A stretch of 64,000 nucleotides of DNA from Psychrobacillus sp. FSL H8-0483 (lineage in GTDB: Bacteria > Bacillota > Bacilli > Bacillales_A > Planococcaceae). The first letter of the stretch is position 1, and every line of letters starts with the position of its first letter. The notes beneath the pieces are model-generated. The model had not been told where the DNA came from, made no database searches, and saw only the letters and a program-made list of their open reading frames with translations. The stretch is from positions 3,417,001-3,481,000 of the forward strand of contig NZ_CP152052.1 of assembly GCF_038637725.1 (NCBI RefSeq), written 5' to 3'. The position numbers were made by a program, and so were the translations under genes. Positions 54,705 through 63,679 of this stretch are shown one piece after another.

Positions 54705-56492
54705 TTATATTACCTTGATCGTTTCTTCTCCGATTTCAGCTTCTCTTCCAAACAGTCTTGCATAGACACCACTGCTACTTTCAAGCAAATCCTTATGTTC
54801 TCCTTCTTCGACTATAGCTCCATTTTCAAGGACAATGATCTTATCTGCTGATAGAACAGTGGAGAGACGGTGAGAAATAATTAAGATTGTTTGTTTTTTT
54901 GCTGTTTTTAAAACAACCTCATTAATCTTTGTTTCTGTAATCGGATCGAGAGCTGAACTTGCTTCATCGAGGATGAGGATTGGAGCATCTTTTAAGATGG
55001 CCCTTGCCAACGATAATCGCTGCTTCTGTCCTCCTGAAAGAAGCCCACCTCTTTCTCCTACCCTTGTATTCAGTCCTTCTGGAAGAGATTTAATCAAATC
55101 ATCCAAACCACTATCATGCAAAGCCTTAAGTAATTCATCATCCGTAGCATTCTGCTTTCCAATTCTCAAATTATCAGCTAATGAACCACTACGCATTTGG
55201 ACATCCTGGGTCACAATCGCAATTTGTGATCGGAGCCAAGCTGTATCCCATTCGGTAATGTCCCTGTTATCCAATTCAATCAGGCCCTTTTGGTTATCAT
55301 ATAATCTAAAAAGTAGGTCCACAATCGTTGATTTTCCCGAACCACTTGGTCCGACCAAGGCCACTTTTTCACCCGCGTGAATGTCAAATGAAACGCCTAA
55401 CAACACATTTTCTTGTTTTCCTGGGTAAGCAAACGTTACGTCTTTCAATCTAATATTACCGCTTGCCCTTTCACCACGAATGCCCTCTTGAATTTCTGCT
55501 TCCGCTGGCTGTTGCGAAAGAAGAATGTCCGAACGATCTAGTGCAGGTCCCGTTCTTCTAACAGAAAGCCAGTTACGCAGCAATCTTTGCATTTCATTGG
55601 CGGCAATCGTTACTAATCCCCCCGCTGTAAGCATTTGACCACTTGTCAAACCATCGTTCCAAATTAATAGCGTACTAATTAAATAGACAAGACCTAAGGC
55701 AAATCCGTTATAGCATGCAATAATTACTACAGATTGCATTCTTGCTTTCAGTTCCCTAATAGAATGCTTAACAAATGTGTCCCTGATGGCAATCACGCTC
55801 TCTACCTCATTGTCGGAAACACCCATAACCCGTGACAAATGGATTCCAGTAACTGACTCTCTCAGCCTTTCAAGATATCGAGAGGCCTCTTCTCTCGCAT
55901 TAGCGGAAGCTGCCCTCGTCCTAGCTCCCACATAATTGGAGCTCCAATAGAAGATAACACCTAGAATAACACTGGTAATCATCAAATAAGGATGGATCCA
56001 AAACAATACGAGACTATAAATAATGACTCCCTGGACGCTTGCCATAAAGGTTGATCCTTCCCAAGCGAGAAAATTGTGGAGAGTATCAGGGTCATCCGAA
56101 ACTCTTGCTAGCAGTTCCCCTGACGAATTGTTATGGTAAAAGGAGAAAGGCAACACTTGCAAATGACTGAAAAGACGGAGCTTTTGCCAATTGGTGACTG
56201 ACTTTGCGGTGTAATGGCAAAAATATTCGTCGATGACCATCATGACTAAATCAAAAACGGCTGAAAAGACCAATAGCCACATTAACCCCCAAAGCCAGGG
56301 ACTGCTTTCATTCGGGATGATTGTATCTATAAGCCAACTAAGGGCCAATGTCGGGATTAGTGCAGAAAAGATCTGGCTGATGGCAATTACGACCGAGTCG
56401 GCAATCACCCACTTTTTATACGGCATTAAAAATGCCAGAACCCTTTTCCCATCACCTGTTTTCTTTTGTTGGGAGACAGTGTTTATGCTCAT
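54705..56492 (-). CDS. ABC exporter half-transporter, subunit 2
   Basis: 595-residue fused membrane-ATPase subunit. Six helices (about 25-330) are followed by the ATPase: Walker A GPSGSGKST, Q-loop TQDVQM, signature LSGGQKQRLSLARAIL, Walker B LILDEASSALD with the catalytic Glu, and the H-loop HRLS. It overlaps the upstream subunit by four bases (ATGA), so they are co-translated and probably form a heterodimeric multidrug or lipid exporter like BmrCD/YfiBC. Both ATPase sites look canonical. Confidence 0.9.
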   Translation of the reverse strand: MSINTVSQQKKTGDGKRVLAFLMPYKKWVIADSVVIAISQIFSALIPTLALSWLIDTIIPNESSPWLWGLMWLLVFSAVFDLVMMVIDEYFCHYTAKSVTNWQKLRLFSHLQVLPFSFYHNNSSGELLARVSDDPDTLHNFLAWEGSTFMASVQGVIIYSLVLFWIHPYLMITSVILGVIFYWSSNYVGARTRAASANAREEASRYLERLRESVTGIHLSRVMGVSDNEVESVIAIRDTFVKHSIRELKARMQSVVIIACYNGFALGLVYLISTLLIWNDGLTSGQMLTAGGLVTIAANEMQRLLRNWLSVRRTGPALDRSDILLSQQPAEAEIQEGIRGERASGNIRLKDVTFAYPGKQENVLLGVSFDIHAGEKVALVGPSGSGKSTIVDLLFRLYDNQKGLIELDNRDITEWDTAWLRSQIAIVTQDVQMRSGSLADNLRIGKQNATDDELLKALHDSGLDDLIKSLPEGLNTRVGERGGLLSGGQKQRLSLARAILKDAPILILDEASSALDPITETKINEVVLKTAKKQTILIISHRLSTVLSADKIIVLENGAIVEEGEHKDLLESSSGVYARLFGREAEIGEETIKVI

Positions 56493-58228
56493 CCAATCAG
56501 CTCCTTCTCCAACTCTCTATATTGGGATCTGTATAATTCATAATACTGACTCCTTAGTGCAAGCAGTTCTTCATGAGTCCCCTGTTCAGCTACCACTCCC
56601 TGATCTAAGAGGAGAATTTTATCCGCGTTCCTGACCGTAACAAGCCGATGGGCAATGGTGATTGTCGTTCTTCCCGGAATTAATTGTTCAAGAGCTTCCT
56701 GAACTTTCTCTTCTGTCTCCCCATCCAAGGAAGAAGTAGCTTCATCAAAAATCAAGATTGGCGGTTGGCGTAAAATAGCCCTAGCAAGCGCTACCCTTTG
56801 CCTTTGTCCCCCGGAGAGCTTTAATCCCCGTTCGCCAACTACTGTTTCATACCTATCTTCCAGTGATTCAATTAATTCTTTTAAACCAGCTGCTTCGACA
56901 GCTTGCTCCAACTCTTCCATGGTTGCATTGGGTTTTCCATATAAAAGATTATTGCGGAGTGTACTATTTAATAGAAAGGTTTCCTGAGATACAACTCCTA
57001 CCTGTTGTCTGAAGCTGTTCCTATTGAATGAGAAAAGGTTCTTTCCATCTATTAGGACCGAGCCACTCTCCGGTTCATACAATCCTAGTAAAATTTGTAC
57101 AAGTGTGCTTTTCCCGCCTCCGCTTGTACCAACAATTCCTATGTGGTTCCCTGGCTCCAAGGAAAGCGAAACTCCTTTTAGTATTTGTTTTTCGCTAGAA
57201 GGATACGTAAACCAGATATTTTCCAATTCTATTTTTCCTTCTACCAATCCAAAGGAAGGCAAATTTTTTTCATGTTCTTCTGGTAAATCAAAATATTCAT
57301 AGATTCTCTGTAATGCCGGAATCGCCTGTTGGATGGTCAGAGCATTTTCAGCAAGTGATCGGACAGGCAAAAACATGATTGGAATAAAACTGAGGCAAGC
57401 CACCAGTGTCCCAATTGTAATATTTTCTTCCCAGACAGCAAATCCTCCAATCAACATGACAACGCCAGGAGTAGCTATATTGAACAAATTTCCAAGACGC
57501 CAATTGACTTTTCCAATCAGTGCCGCACGAATAGAGAAGGTTTTCCAGTCTGACATTTTTTTTTGCTGTGTCTCCACTTCTTCCTTTTGTGTTTGAAATG
57601 TCCTGACTAATCGGTTGCTTTCAATGCTTTCTTGTAAATGTTGATACATATCCGCGCTCATGTCTCTTTGGACGGCGCTCATTTTCCTCATGGTTTTGCC
57701 CAATTTAAATGAAGGGAAAATATAAATGGCGAAAACAACAAACATAACGATTGCCGCCGGCCAGTATATAACAAACACCGTGGAGAATGCTGCAATCGCT
57801 CCTATTACTTGCTGTAATATACGGGGAACGACTGTATTGTTCAAGTTTTGAATCGACTCCACATCATGAGTTAAACGATATAACATATCACCTCTTGGTG
57901 TGGTTGTAAAAAATGACATCGGTGTGCGATGCAGTTTTTTAAATGCCCGAATCTGCATGTCGGTAATCACATCCAGTCCGATTTTAACCTGTACATATTC
58001 CTGCAACGTCTCAAACAATGACTTACCTAAGTAAGCAACGAGTACACCGCCGACAACCCATAGCAATAGGGTCATCTCTTTTTCCACTATTACTTTATCT
58101 ACCAGTTTCCCTGCCAGTAGGGGAGGCATGATCGTAAATGCTCCTCCCACTAAAGAAAAAATCAAGGTGAGCAACAGTTTTCTCCAATATGGTTTAAAAT
58201 GCTCCAAAGTAGTTTTCAATAAGTTCAT
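56489..58228 (-). CDS. ABC exporter half-transporter, subunit 1
   Basis: 579-residue exporter subunit with six membrane helices in the first 320 residues. The ATPase has Walker A GTSGGGKST, signature LSGGQRQRVALARAIL, Walker B LIFDEATSSLD and HRLVTV. Start ATG follows GAGGGGG. First gene of a two-gene operon with no accessory regulator or peptide gene visible, so the substrate is unknown. Confidence 0.9.
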   Translation of the reverse strand: MNLLKTTLEHFKPYWRKLLLTLIFSLVGGAFTIMPPLLAGKLVDKVIVEKEMTLLLWVVGGVLVAYLGKSLFETLQEYVQVKIGLDVITDMQIRAFKKLHRTPMSFFTTTPRGDMLYRLTHDVESIQNLNNTVVPRILQQVIGAIAAFSTVFVIYWPAAIVMFVVFAIYIFPSFKLGKTMRKMSAVQRDMSADMYQHLQESIESNRLVRTFQTQKEEVETQQKKMSDWKTFSIRAALIGKVNWRLGNLFNIATPGVVMLIGGFAVWEENITIGTLVACLSFIPIMFLPVRSLAENALTIQQAIPALQRIYEYFDLPEEHEKNLPSFGLVEGKIELENIWFTYPSSEKQILKGVSLSLEPGNHIGIVGTSGGGKSTLVQILLGLYEPESGSVLIDGKNLFSFNRNSFRQQVGVVSQETFLLNSTLRNNLLYGKPNATMEELEQAVEAAGLKELIESLEDRYETVVGERGLKLSGGQRQRVALARAILRQPPILIFDEATSSLDGETEEKVQEALEQLIPGRTTITIAHRLVTVRNADKILLLDQGVVAEQGTHEELLALRSQYYELYRSQYRELEKELIG

Positions 58229-58372
58229 TTTCTATCCCCCTCGCAAAATTTCATTATATTACAAACAATATAAATATTCATTACTATTTGGAGATTTTTT
58301 CTATTTGATGGATACACCAATTCACAGTTCGGGACTTTTGCACTATAGATTACACCCATGCTGGGCACACTT

Positions 58373-58413
58373 AAAAAAGCCTGAAATTCTCTACAGAATT
58401 TCAGGCTTTTTCT
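58373..58413 (-). terminator. Terminator of the DUF1456 gene
   Basis: AAAAGCCTGAAATTCT/AGAATTTCAGGCTTTTT perfect stem. It sits about 190 bases after the stop. Confidence 0.75.
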
Positions 58414-58439
58414 ATATTTTATTATTTAACTCAAAACTA

Positions 58440-58510
58440 GCGACAATTTCGAAAATGTGCAGAGTGTAAGTGGTAACACAAATAATGCTGGAGGGTTGTA
58501 CTAGAAGCTC
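58440..58510 (-). repeat. Decayed gene-end repeat
   Basis: CGACAATTTCGAAAATGTGCAG and AGTGTAAGTGGTAACAC match 61378-61412, with changes. Confidence 0.45.
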
Positions 58511-58570
58511 TAGCTATGTGTAACCTGCCTCGCTGCTTGAAGATGCAATGGATTTTCCTTGAATCTTTTG

Positions 58571-58583
58571 GGTGACAGGCACC
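58571..58583. repeat. REP core GGTGACAGGCACC
   Basis: Imperfect 13-base palindrome of the same kind as at 5059, 13918 and 15537. Confidence 0.55.
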
Positions 58584-58600
58584 ATAAATTAGCTATTCAT

Positions 58601-59116
58601 TTATGCTCGATGTTTCACAGCTAAGCCTTTTAAGAATTTACGGGCAAAATTATCGCCGCATTCTTTATAATTTCGATGTCCTGCTTTTCGTAAAATAGCG
58701 CCTAATTCACCTTTTGATACAGCGATACCCCCCTCATCAAGGATATCCAGCATATCTTCTGTTGTTAATTGGAGGGCTACTTTTAATTTCTTCAGTAGCA
58801 TATTATTCACATGGTCCTTATGCTGTTCAGAAGGCTCAGGATTTTCGGGCTGTCCTGGTTTTGGATCCTGTTTGCCTCTCTTATACGTGATTAAACCATT
58901 TAAAAATGATTCGAACATTTTATTATTACATTTTATCCGATTTTCATCTTCCTCTACATCTACTTCATCATCGTACTCATCTTTTGATTTAGTAAGAATC
59001 TTTAGTACTTCTTCTTTTGTTACTTCTACGCCGCCAAGTTTAAATATCTCTACCATATCTTTATTTTTTATATCCAGAGCATATCTCAATCTAATTAATA
59101 TATCATTATTCTCCAT
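58601..59116 (-). CDS. DUF1456 (YehS-like) protein
   Basis: 171-residue protein with two copies of a helical repeat: NNDILIRLRYALDIKNKDMVEIF with GGVEVTKEEVLKILTK, and NNMLLKKLKVALQLTTEDMLDIL with GGIAVSKGELGAILRK. They are joined by an acidic and Pro-rich linker. This is the DUF1456 layout. The function is unknown. Ribosome site AAGGAGG. Own terminator. Confidence 0.88.
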   Translation of the reverse strand: MENNDILIRLRYALDIKNKDMVEIFKLGGVEVTKEEVLKILTKSKDEYDDEVDVEEDENRIKCNNKMFESFLNGLITYKRGKQDPKPGQPENPEPSEQHKDHVNNMLLKKLKVALQLTTEDMLDILDEGGIAVSKGELGAILRKAGHRNYKECGDNFARKFLKGLAVKHRA

Positions 59117-59201
59117 CTATAAACCTCCTTATAATTTTTCGCTAATTGCATGGACGTTTCCCCATTTAATTGTCGTTTTACGGTTTGGTATAAAAGGAAA
59201 T

Positions 59202-59236
59202 GAAAATCCGAGAATCTTTCAAAGATTCTCGGGTCT
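59202..59236 (-). terminator. Hairpin terminator
   Basis: CCGAGAATCTTT pairs with AAAGATTCTCGG with almost no loop. It stands between gene relics, so its gene may be lost. Confidence 0.55.
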
Positions 59237-59237
59237 T

Positions 59238-59285
59238 TATTCTTCCAACTCCAACCATGCAAATACTTCACAATGTGTAGTCTAA
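59238..59285 (-). repeat. Decayed gene-end repeat
   Basis: Minus strand reads THCEVFAWLELEE-stop. Confidence 0.5.
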
Positions 59286-59374
59286 TTTTTATTATGGACC
59301 TGTTAAGTTTAACATTATACTTTACAACAACAAAATAAAAAATACATTCATTGGATGATGATGTAACAAAAAGT

Positions 59375-59458
59375 GGGGCTGTCCCTAAAGTCATACATTG
59401 ACTGAGAGATGCTCCCTTTTCCAATGTATTGATTTCCGTTCCAGAAGGACGCTTTCCG
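59375..59458. mobile_element. MITE-like element, copy M4 (truncated)
   Basis: GGGGCTGTCCCTAAAG ... GTTCCAGAAGGACGCTTTCCG, the left half of the family. It ends inside the uspA relic. Confidence 0.6.
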
Positions 59459-59524
59459 AAATGCGTATTCAGCTTCTTTTGAACCGTCTACAGCTACTAC
59501 AATACTATTAGAATGATTTGCCAT
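59450..59524 (-). pseudogene. 5' relic of a universal stress protein gene
   Basis: Starting at ATG 59522-59524 behind AAGGGGA the minus strand reads MANHSNSIVVAVDGSKEAEY, then AFRKA, a typical UspA N-terminus, and then runs into the MITE-like fragment. The other 80 percent of the gene is missing. It lies 36 bases downstream of the DHA2 pump in the same orientation. Confidence 0.7.
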
Positions 59525-59560
59525 TTTAATATAATCCCCTTCAACAATTTGTTGTTGTGA

Positions 59561-60961
59561 TTAGCCTTTTAAATTTACTGGGCCTGGTTTTTTCATGAAT
59601 AAAGAAAGAATAAAATTAACAATCGCTAATGCTAGACCAATCAGAAATACAAATGATGATCCTGCAGCAGTTGCTGCTGTTAATTCATTTCCTAATGCTA
59701 AACCACTTTCTTGTTTTTCTGATAAAAGAGCTACGATGATTGCGATACCCATGGCACCAGCAACTTGTTGTACTGTTTGAGTTAACGCGATACCGTCTGG
59801 ATAGTACTCACGAGGTAATGAATTTAACGTATTTGTTTGTGTTGAAGCAAGAACCATACCGACACCTAACATCCATACGATGTGTGTTACGACAATCATC
59901 CATGTCGCTGTATCAGTACCGAATGATGCATAAAGGGCATAACCGATGACAACTAATATAGTACCTGGTGTAATAACTGCTCTGGGGCCATATTTATCAA
60001 ACATTTTACCGATTGTTGGTGCTAAAATACAATTTAATAAACTACCTGGTAATAAAACTAAACCTGTTGCAAATGCAGCCATTAATAAACCTAATTGCAT
60101 AAACATTGGTAAAACAACTAATAGAGAAAGCATGTTGAAGAAGGTAATGAAGCTCATCACAACTCCAAGTACGAATAATGGGTACTTGAATGCTTTTAAG
60201 TTTAACATTGGCTCTGTCATTTTTATTTGACGAATGCAGAATAAGATAACACCAATGACACCAATAATAATCGCTGTTAAGACAATTGTGCTTGTCCAAC
60301 CATGTTCACCTGCAACGCTGAACCCGTATACGACACCACCGAAACCAATGGTAGATAAAACAACAGATAATGCATCAATTGAAACTTTGCGTACTTCGTT
60401 GATGTTCGGTAAATATAAAAGACCGAAAATTAATGAGAATAATAAGAATGGCACCGTTACCCAGAAAATCCATTCCCAAGATAATGTATCTAAAATAAGA
60501 CCAGCAATTGTTGGGCCTAGGGCTGGTCCAGCAAGCATAACTAAACCTAATATACCCATTGCCGCACCACGTTTATTTGGTGGGAAAATCGTAAAGATAA
60601 CGTTTTGTGTTAAAGGTAAGTTAATCGCTAAACCTGCCGCTTGGATAACACGACCTATTAATAAAATGCTAAAGGATGGAGCGATTGCAGCTAAAATTGT
60701 ACCGCCAAGTAATAAAATTACCGATGTTAAGAACATTTGACGCGTTGTAAATTTTTGCATCAAAATACCTGTTACTGGTACTAAAATCCCTAAAGTTAGG
60801 AAGTAACCTGTTGCTAACCATTGAATCGTTGTTGATTTTACATCAAATGTTACACTTAAGTCTCCTAGAGCAATATTTAATGCTGTCTCACTAAATAGTC
60901 CGACAAAGCCTGCTCCTAAAAGAGCAGCCATTATTGGTCCAGCCTTGATTTGCTTATCCAT
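59561..60961 (-). CDS. DHA2-family multidrug efflux MFS transporter
   Basis: 466-residue drug:proton antiporter of the 14-helix DHA2 family (EmrB/QacA, LmrB/Bmr3-like). Features: WLATGYFLTLGILVPVTGIL, RVIQAAGLAINLPLTQNVIF (motif C region GLVMLAGPALGPTIAG follows) and AGMVLAS-type late helices. Start ATG behind AAAGGAG. Upstream lies a decayed tetR with its operator. The gene is likely expressed without that local repressor (inference). Confidence 0.9.
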   Translation of the reverse strand: MDKQIKAGPIMAALLGAGFVGLFSETALNIALGDLSVTFDVKSTTIQWLATGYFLTLGILVPVTGILMQKFTTRQMFLTSVILLLGGTILAAIAPSFSILLIGRVIQAAGLAINLPLTQNVIFTIFPPNKRGAAMGILGLVMLAGPALGPTIAGLILDTLSWEWIFWVTVPFLLFSLIFGLLYLPNINEVRKVSIDALSVVLSTIGFGGVVYGFSVAGEHGWTSTIVLTAIIIGVIGVILFCIRQIKMTEPMLNLKAFKYPLFVLGVVMSFITFFNMLSLLVVLPMFMQLGLLMAAFATGLVLLPGSLLNCILAPTIGKMFDKYGPRAVITPGTILVVIGYALYASFGTDTATWMIVVTHIVWMLGVGMVLASTQTNTLNSLPREYYPDGIALTQTVQQVAGAMGIAIIVALLSEKQESGLALGNELTAATAAGSSFVFLIGLALAIVNFILSLFMKKPGPVNLKG

Positions 60962-60980
60962 GTTTGTTTAAAACTCCTTT

Positions 60981-61106
60981 AGAATTTTATAGGGAACCTT
61001 TCGAAATGTTACATGCTTTTAATATTTCGTTTAGGCCTACACCTTTATTTCCTTTTTATTGGAAAAGCGATGTCTCGATGTTGATTAATAACGATTTTGT
61101 ATCCAT
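60981..61106 (-). pseudogene. Decayed tetR repressor gene (5' part)
   Basis: From ATG 61104-61106 behind GGAGGTG the frame reads MDTKSLLINIETSLFQ, stop, KGNKGVGLNEILKACNISKG, SL, stop. This is the TetR DNA-binding domain (compare FQQKGYKG and SKGSLYYHF in LmrA/QacR-type proteins), with two in-frame TAA codons. The ligand domain is gone and the efflux gene follows directly. Confidence 0.88.
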
Positions 61107-61127
61107 GCCGTAGTACACCTCCAACAT

Positions 61128-61141
61128 ACCAACCGGTCTGT
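61128..61141. promoter_or_regulatory. TetR-type operator
   Basis: ACCAACCGGTCTGT, a 14-bp imperfect palindrome around ACCGGT, close to operators of LmrA/YxaF/QacR-type repressors (AGACCGGTCT). It lies 22 bases upstream of the tetR relic. Confidence 0.6.
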
Positions 61142-61316
61142 TTTAATATAACAAAAATAATTTCTATGATGTAAGAACTTTTTTGCACTTTAACCGTATT
61201 CAACTTCACATTTTGGACACATTTAAAGGGATTGATTAGGATTCAAAGTTCATTTCATCTAAAAATATTTTTCCTATTTTCTTCCTCAACTAGCTTGCTG
61301 CTACACGCAAATAAAA

Positions 61317-61352
61317 AGAACGAATTATTCCCCCATTCGGAATTCGTTCTTG
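61317..61352 (-). terminator. Terminator-type hairpin after yitT
   Basis: AAGAACGAATT/AATTCGTTCTT stem. Bases 61142-61316 show nothing else. Confidence 0.7.
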
Positions 61353-61440
61353 AATAATTATGCTAACTCCAACCATGCGACCTCTTCGTAATGTGCAGAG
61401 TGTATATGGCAACACATTGAACACTGTTGGATTTATGTAT
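61353..61440 (-). repeat. Decayed gene-end repeat, longest copy
   Basis: Minus strand reads CHIHSAHYEEVAWLELA-stop, related to 53258 and 59238. Confidence 0.5.
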
Positions 61441-61444
61441 AGGA

Positions 61445-62317
61445 TTAATGAATATCTTTCTTTTTGAAATTACCACCTTTAACTTCTGCTACGTCATAAA
61501 CCGTAACAAAGGCATTTGCATCAATTTCATTAATAATTTCTTTCATTTTACTTTCTTCCAAACGGTTGATTACACAAGTAATTTCCTTATAGTGTTCATT
61601 TGAATAACCGCCGTAAACATCATTATATGTTGCTCCACGACCTAATCTATCGCGAATTGTTTCTATCATTAATTCGGGTTGATTTGTGATAATTTTAAAG
61701 GTTTTAGAACCACTTAAACCTTCTTCAACAATGTGAATTACTTTAGAAGCAATAAAGTAAGCGATTGCTGAAAGAATAGCCCCTTGTAGACCAAATACTG
61801 TTGAAACAACAATAAAGACAAACATATTTAAGAACAATATTAAATCACTTGTCCCAAAAGGTAATTTTTTAGAAAGTAATACAGCTAACATATCAATCCC
61901 GTCTATTGCGCCACCATTACGCAGTGCTAACCCCATACCAAAACCGATGATAATACCGCCAACAACAGTAACTAACAATGTATCACCATGAATAATCGTT
62001 GGTACCTTGTGCATAACGATAGTACCGACTGCTAATGATGCAATGCCTATAACAGAATAAATAGCAAAACTTTTACCAATTTGCTTATATCCTAGCCAAA
62101 CAAAAGGGATGTTAATGACTGCAATTAGAAGTCCTAATGGTAATCCAAATAGTTGTGAGCCAACGATACTTAAACCAGTCACTCCACCATCTGAAACGTT
62201 ATTTGGGATTAATACTGCTTCTAATCCATATGCTGCTATAAAAGCCCCAATAATAATCAATAATACTCTTGAAAGTATCTTCAGTTTATTTGGTTTTTGT
62301 TTTATAGTTTTATTCAT
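61445..62317 (-). CDS. YitT-family membrane protein (DUF2179)
   Basis: 290-residue protein with five to six membrane helices (LLIIIGAFIAAYGLEAVLIPNNVSDGGV-type start, given by its motif PNNVSDGGVTG) and a soluble C-terminal DUF2179 domain (about 215-290: DRLGRGATYNDVYGGY ... EIDANAFVTVYDV). Paralogues are numerous in Bacilli. The function is unknown; a small-molecule-gated membrane role is suspected for the family. Ribosome site GGGGAA. Confidence 0.9.
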   Translation of the reverse strand: MNKTIKQKPNKLKILSRVLLIIIGAFIAAYGLEAVLIPNNVSDGGVTGLSIVGSQLFGLPLGLLIAVINIPFVWLGYKQIGKSFAIYSVIGIASLAVGTIVMHKVPTIIHGDTLLVTVVGGIIIGFGMGLALRNGGAIDGIDMLAVLLSKKLPFGTSDLILFLNMFVFIVVSTVFGLQGAILSAIAYFIASKVIHIVEEGLSGSKTFKIITNQPELMIETIRDRLGRGATYNDVYGGYSNEHYKEITCVINRLEESKMKEIINEIDANAFVTVYDVAEVKGGNFKKKDIH

Positions 62318-62572
62318 TTATATTCCCCGTTTCAAACTAATTTCTCTTTTTGTTACTATGTATTTTTTAGTCCACACCACTCATTGCAAATGATTTTTAT
62401 ACTTCATAAATTCTACTATTTTGTTCTTCATCGCTATAAAAGTATAACTTATCTAACTAAAGAACAAAAATAAAAAGGTAATCCATTTTTTCCTGTATGT
62501 ATTATTCTCTAAAGCACGTGCCATAGCTTTCATAGGCAAACCTCCAAAATACTTAGATATTTTTACACGGCC

Positions 62573-62759
62573 GTTGATTATCCAATTTGCCCCATTAAAA
62601 TTTGCATTATCGAAAAAATGCGAAAGGGATGCGACTTTGTCGCGTCCCTTTCGCATCAAGAAATCTCGATAATGGTGTAGAACTCGTTCAGTTCTAAGTA
62701 CTCCAAAAGCATCTACACATAGAGTGCCTACTGTGTTATCACCATTTTAATAAGCAATT
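62573..62759. repeat. Structured 154-bp repeat, copy 2
   Basis: Same blocks as 5097-5533, here joined with only two bases between them. The 18-bp hairpin has one change (GCGACTTTGTCGCG). In the three-way junction the GCACTC arm became GTACTC while its partner stayed GAGTGC, so the pair shifted to G-U and pairing is kept. The minus-strand frame 62453-62659 over it is not convincing as a gene. Confidence 0.75.
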
Positions 62760-62797
62760 CAGTTTCCTAAGTAATCTGTTCACAAATCAGTTTAGTT

Positions 62798-63457
62798 TTA
62801 TGAATTGAAATCATATATTTGACCTTTAATCAAATATGCTGTACTTTCAGCGATATTTGTTATATGGTCTGCTGTTCTCTCAAGATAACGATTTACAAAT
62901 AATAATTGTACAAGCTGATTTGTTTCTTCTGGATGTTCACTTAGATAAGTAGTAAGTTTTTTATATGTTTCACCATTATATTGATCCACTTCTTCCTCTA
63001 AGTCACCAACTTCTTTAGCAAGAACAATATTTTCCTCTAAAAAAGATTGTAGTGCTTTTCGAAGCATTTCAATGGATACTTCTTTCATCTTCTCTAAATG
63101 TGTAATCTCCAGTAAAGAATTTGTATTACCAATCTTAATCGTTGCTTTTGCAATATTTACGGCGAAATCCGCAACCCGTTCAATTTCAGATGAAATTTTA
63201 AGTACACCAATAATCTCACGTAAATCCCTTGAAACAGGTGCTTCTTTTGCCATAAGCCAGATTGCAAACTGGTTAATTTCCATTTCAAGATTATCAATAG
63301 CTGTATCTCCCTCTATGACCTTTAAAGCAATCTCAACATCTTGTGTTTTCAAGGCTTTAAAAGCTCTTTCTAGGGCAATAATTGATAGTTCACCCATTTC
63401 GGTGATTTTTCTTTTTAATTCCTTTAAATTTTTCTCGAAGTTTTCACGAATGACCAT
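62798..63457 (-). CDS. phoU: Phosphate-signalling adaptor PhoU
   Basis: 219-residue all-helical protein with two PhoU repeats. Each carries the metal-binding pattern, here ISSEIERVADFAVNIA and VNRYLERTADHITNIAES. It links the Pst transporter to the PhoPR response and to phosphate homeostasis. It is the last gene of the pst operon, after pstB, with a 222-base spacer. Confidence 0.94.
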   Translation of the reverse strand: MVIRENFEKNLKELKRKITEMGELSIIALERAFKALKTQDVEIALKVIEGDTAIDNLEMEINQFAIWLMAKEAPVSRDLREIIGVLKISSEIERVADFAVNIAKATIKIGNTNSLLEITHLEKMKEVSIEMLRKALQSFLEENIVLAKEVGDLEEEVDQYNGETYKKLTTYLSEHPEETNQLVQLLFVNRYLERTADHITNIAESTAYLIKGQIYDFNS

Positions 63458-63479
63458 TTGTTACCCCCTGTTATCCCGC

Positions 63480-63679
63480 ATTAAAGCGCTGCCGATTAAA
63501 ATCGCCACGTCCTGTGGCAACATCGGCACTAGTACGTCCTGTACGTCGTAAGACTCCCACTTCTAGGCTAGGCTGAAACACAAAAAAGCGTAAGTGCGAG
63601 ATCAACTGCCCCAAAAAGCCCGAATGGTTCAACTAACAATCAGTGGGGGAAGAATACCCCCATTGATTGAAGTTTCACT
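63480..63679. repeat. Palindrome-rich spacer between pstB and phoU
   Basis: Contains CGCCACGTCCTGTGGC and GTACGTCCTGTACGTCG, two related small inverted units, and a hairpin CAATCAGTGGGGG/CCCCCATTGATTG (63630-63672) just after the pstB stop. It looks like an inserted extragenic repeat that may set the ratio of pstB to phoU transcript. Confidence 0.6.

Noticed and set aside
60234-60740. Long plus-strand frame of 168 codons
   Set aside because: Antisense of the DHA2 transporter, no ribosome site.
62453-62659. Minus-strand frame over repeat copy 2
   Set aside because: Same reason; its first half is the repeat hairpin translated.
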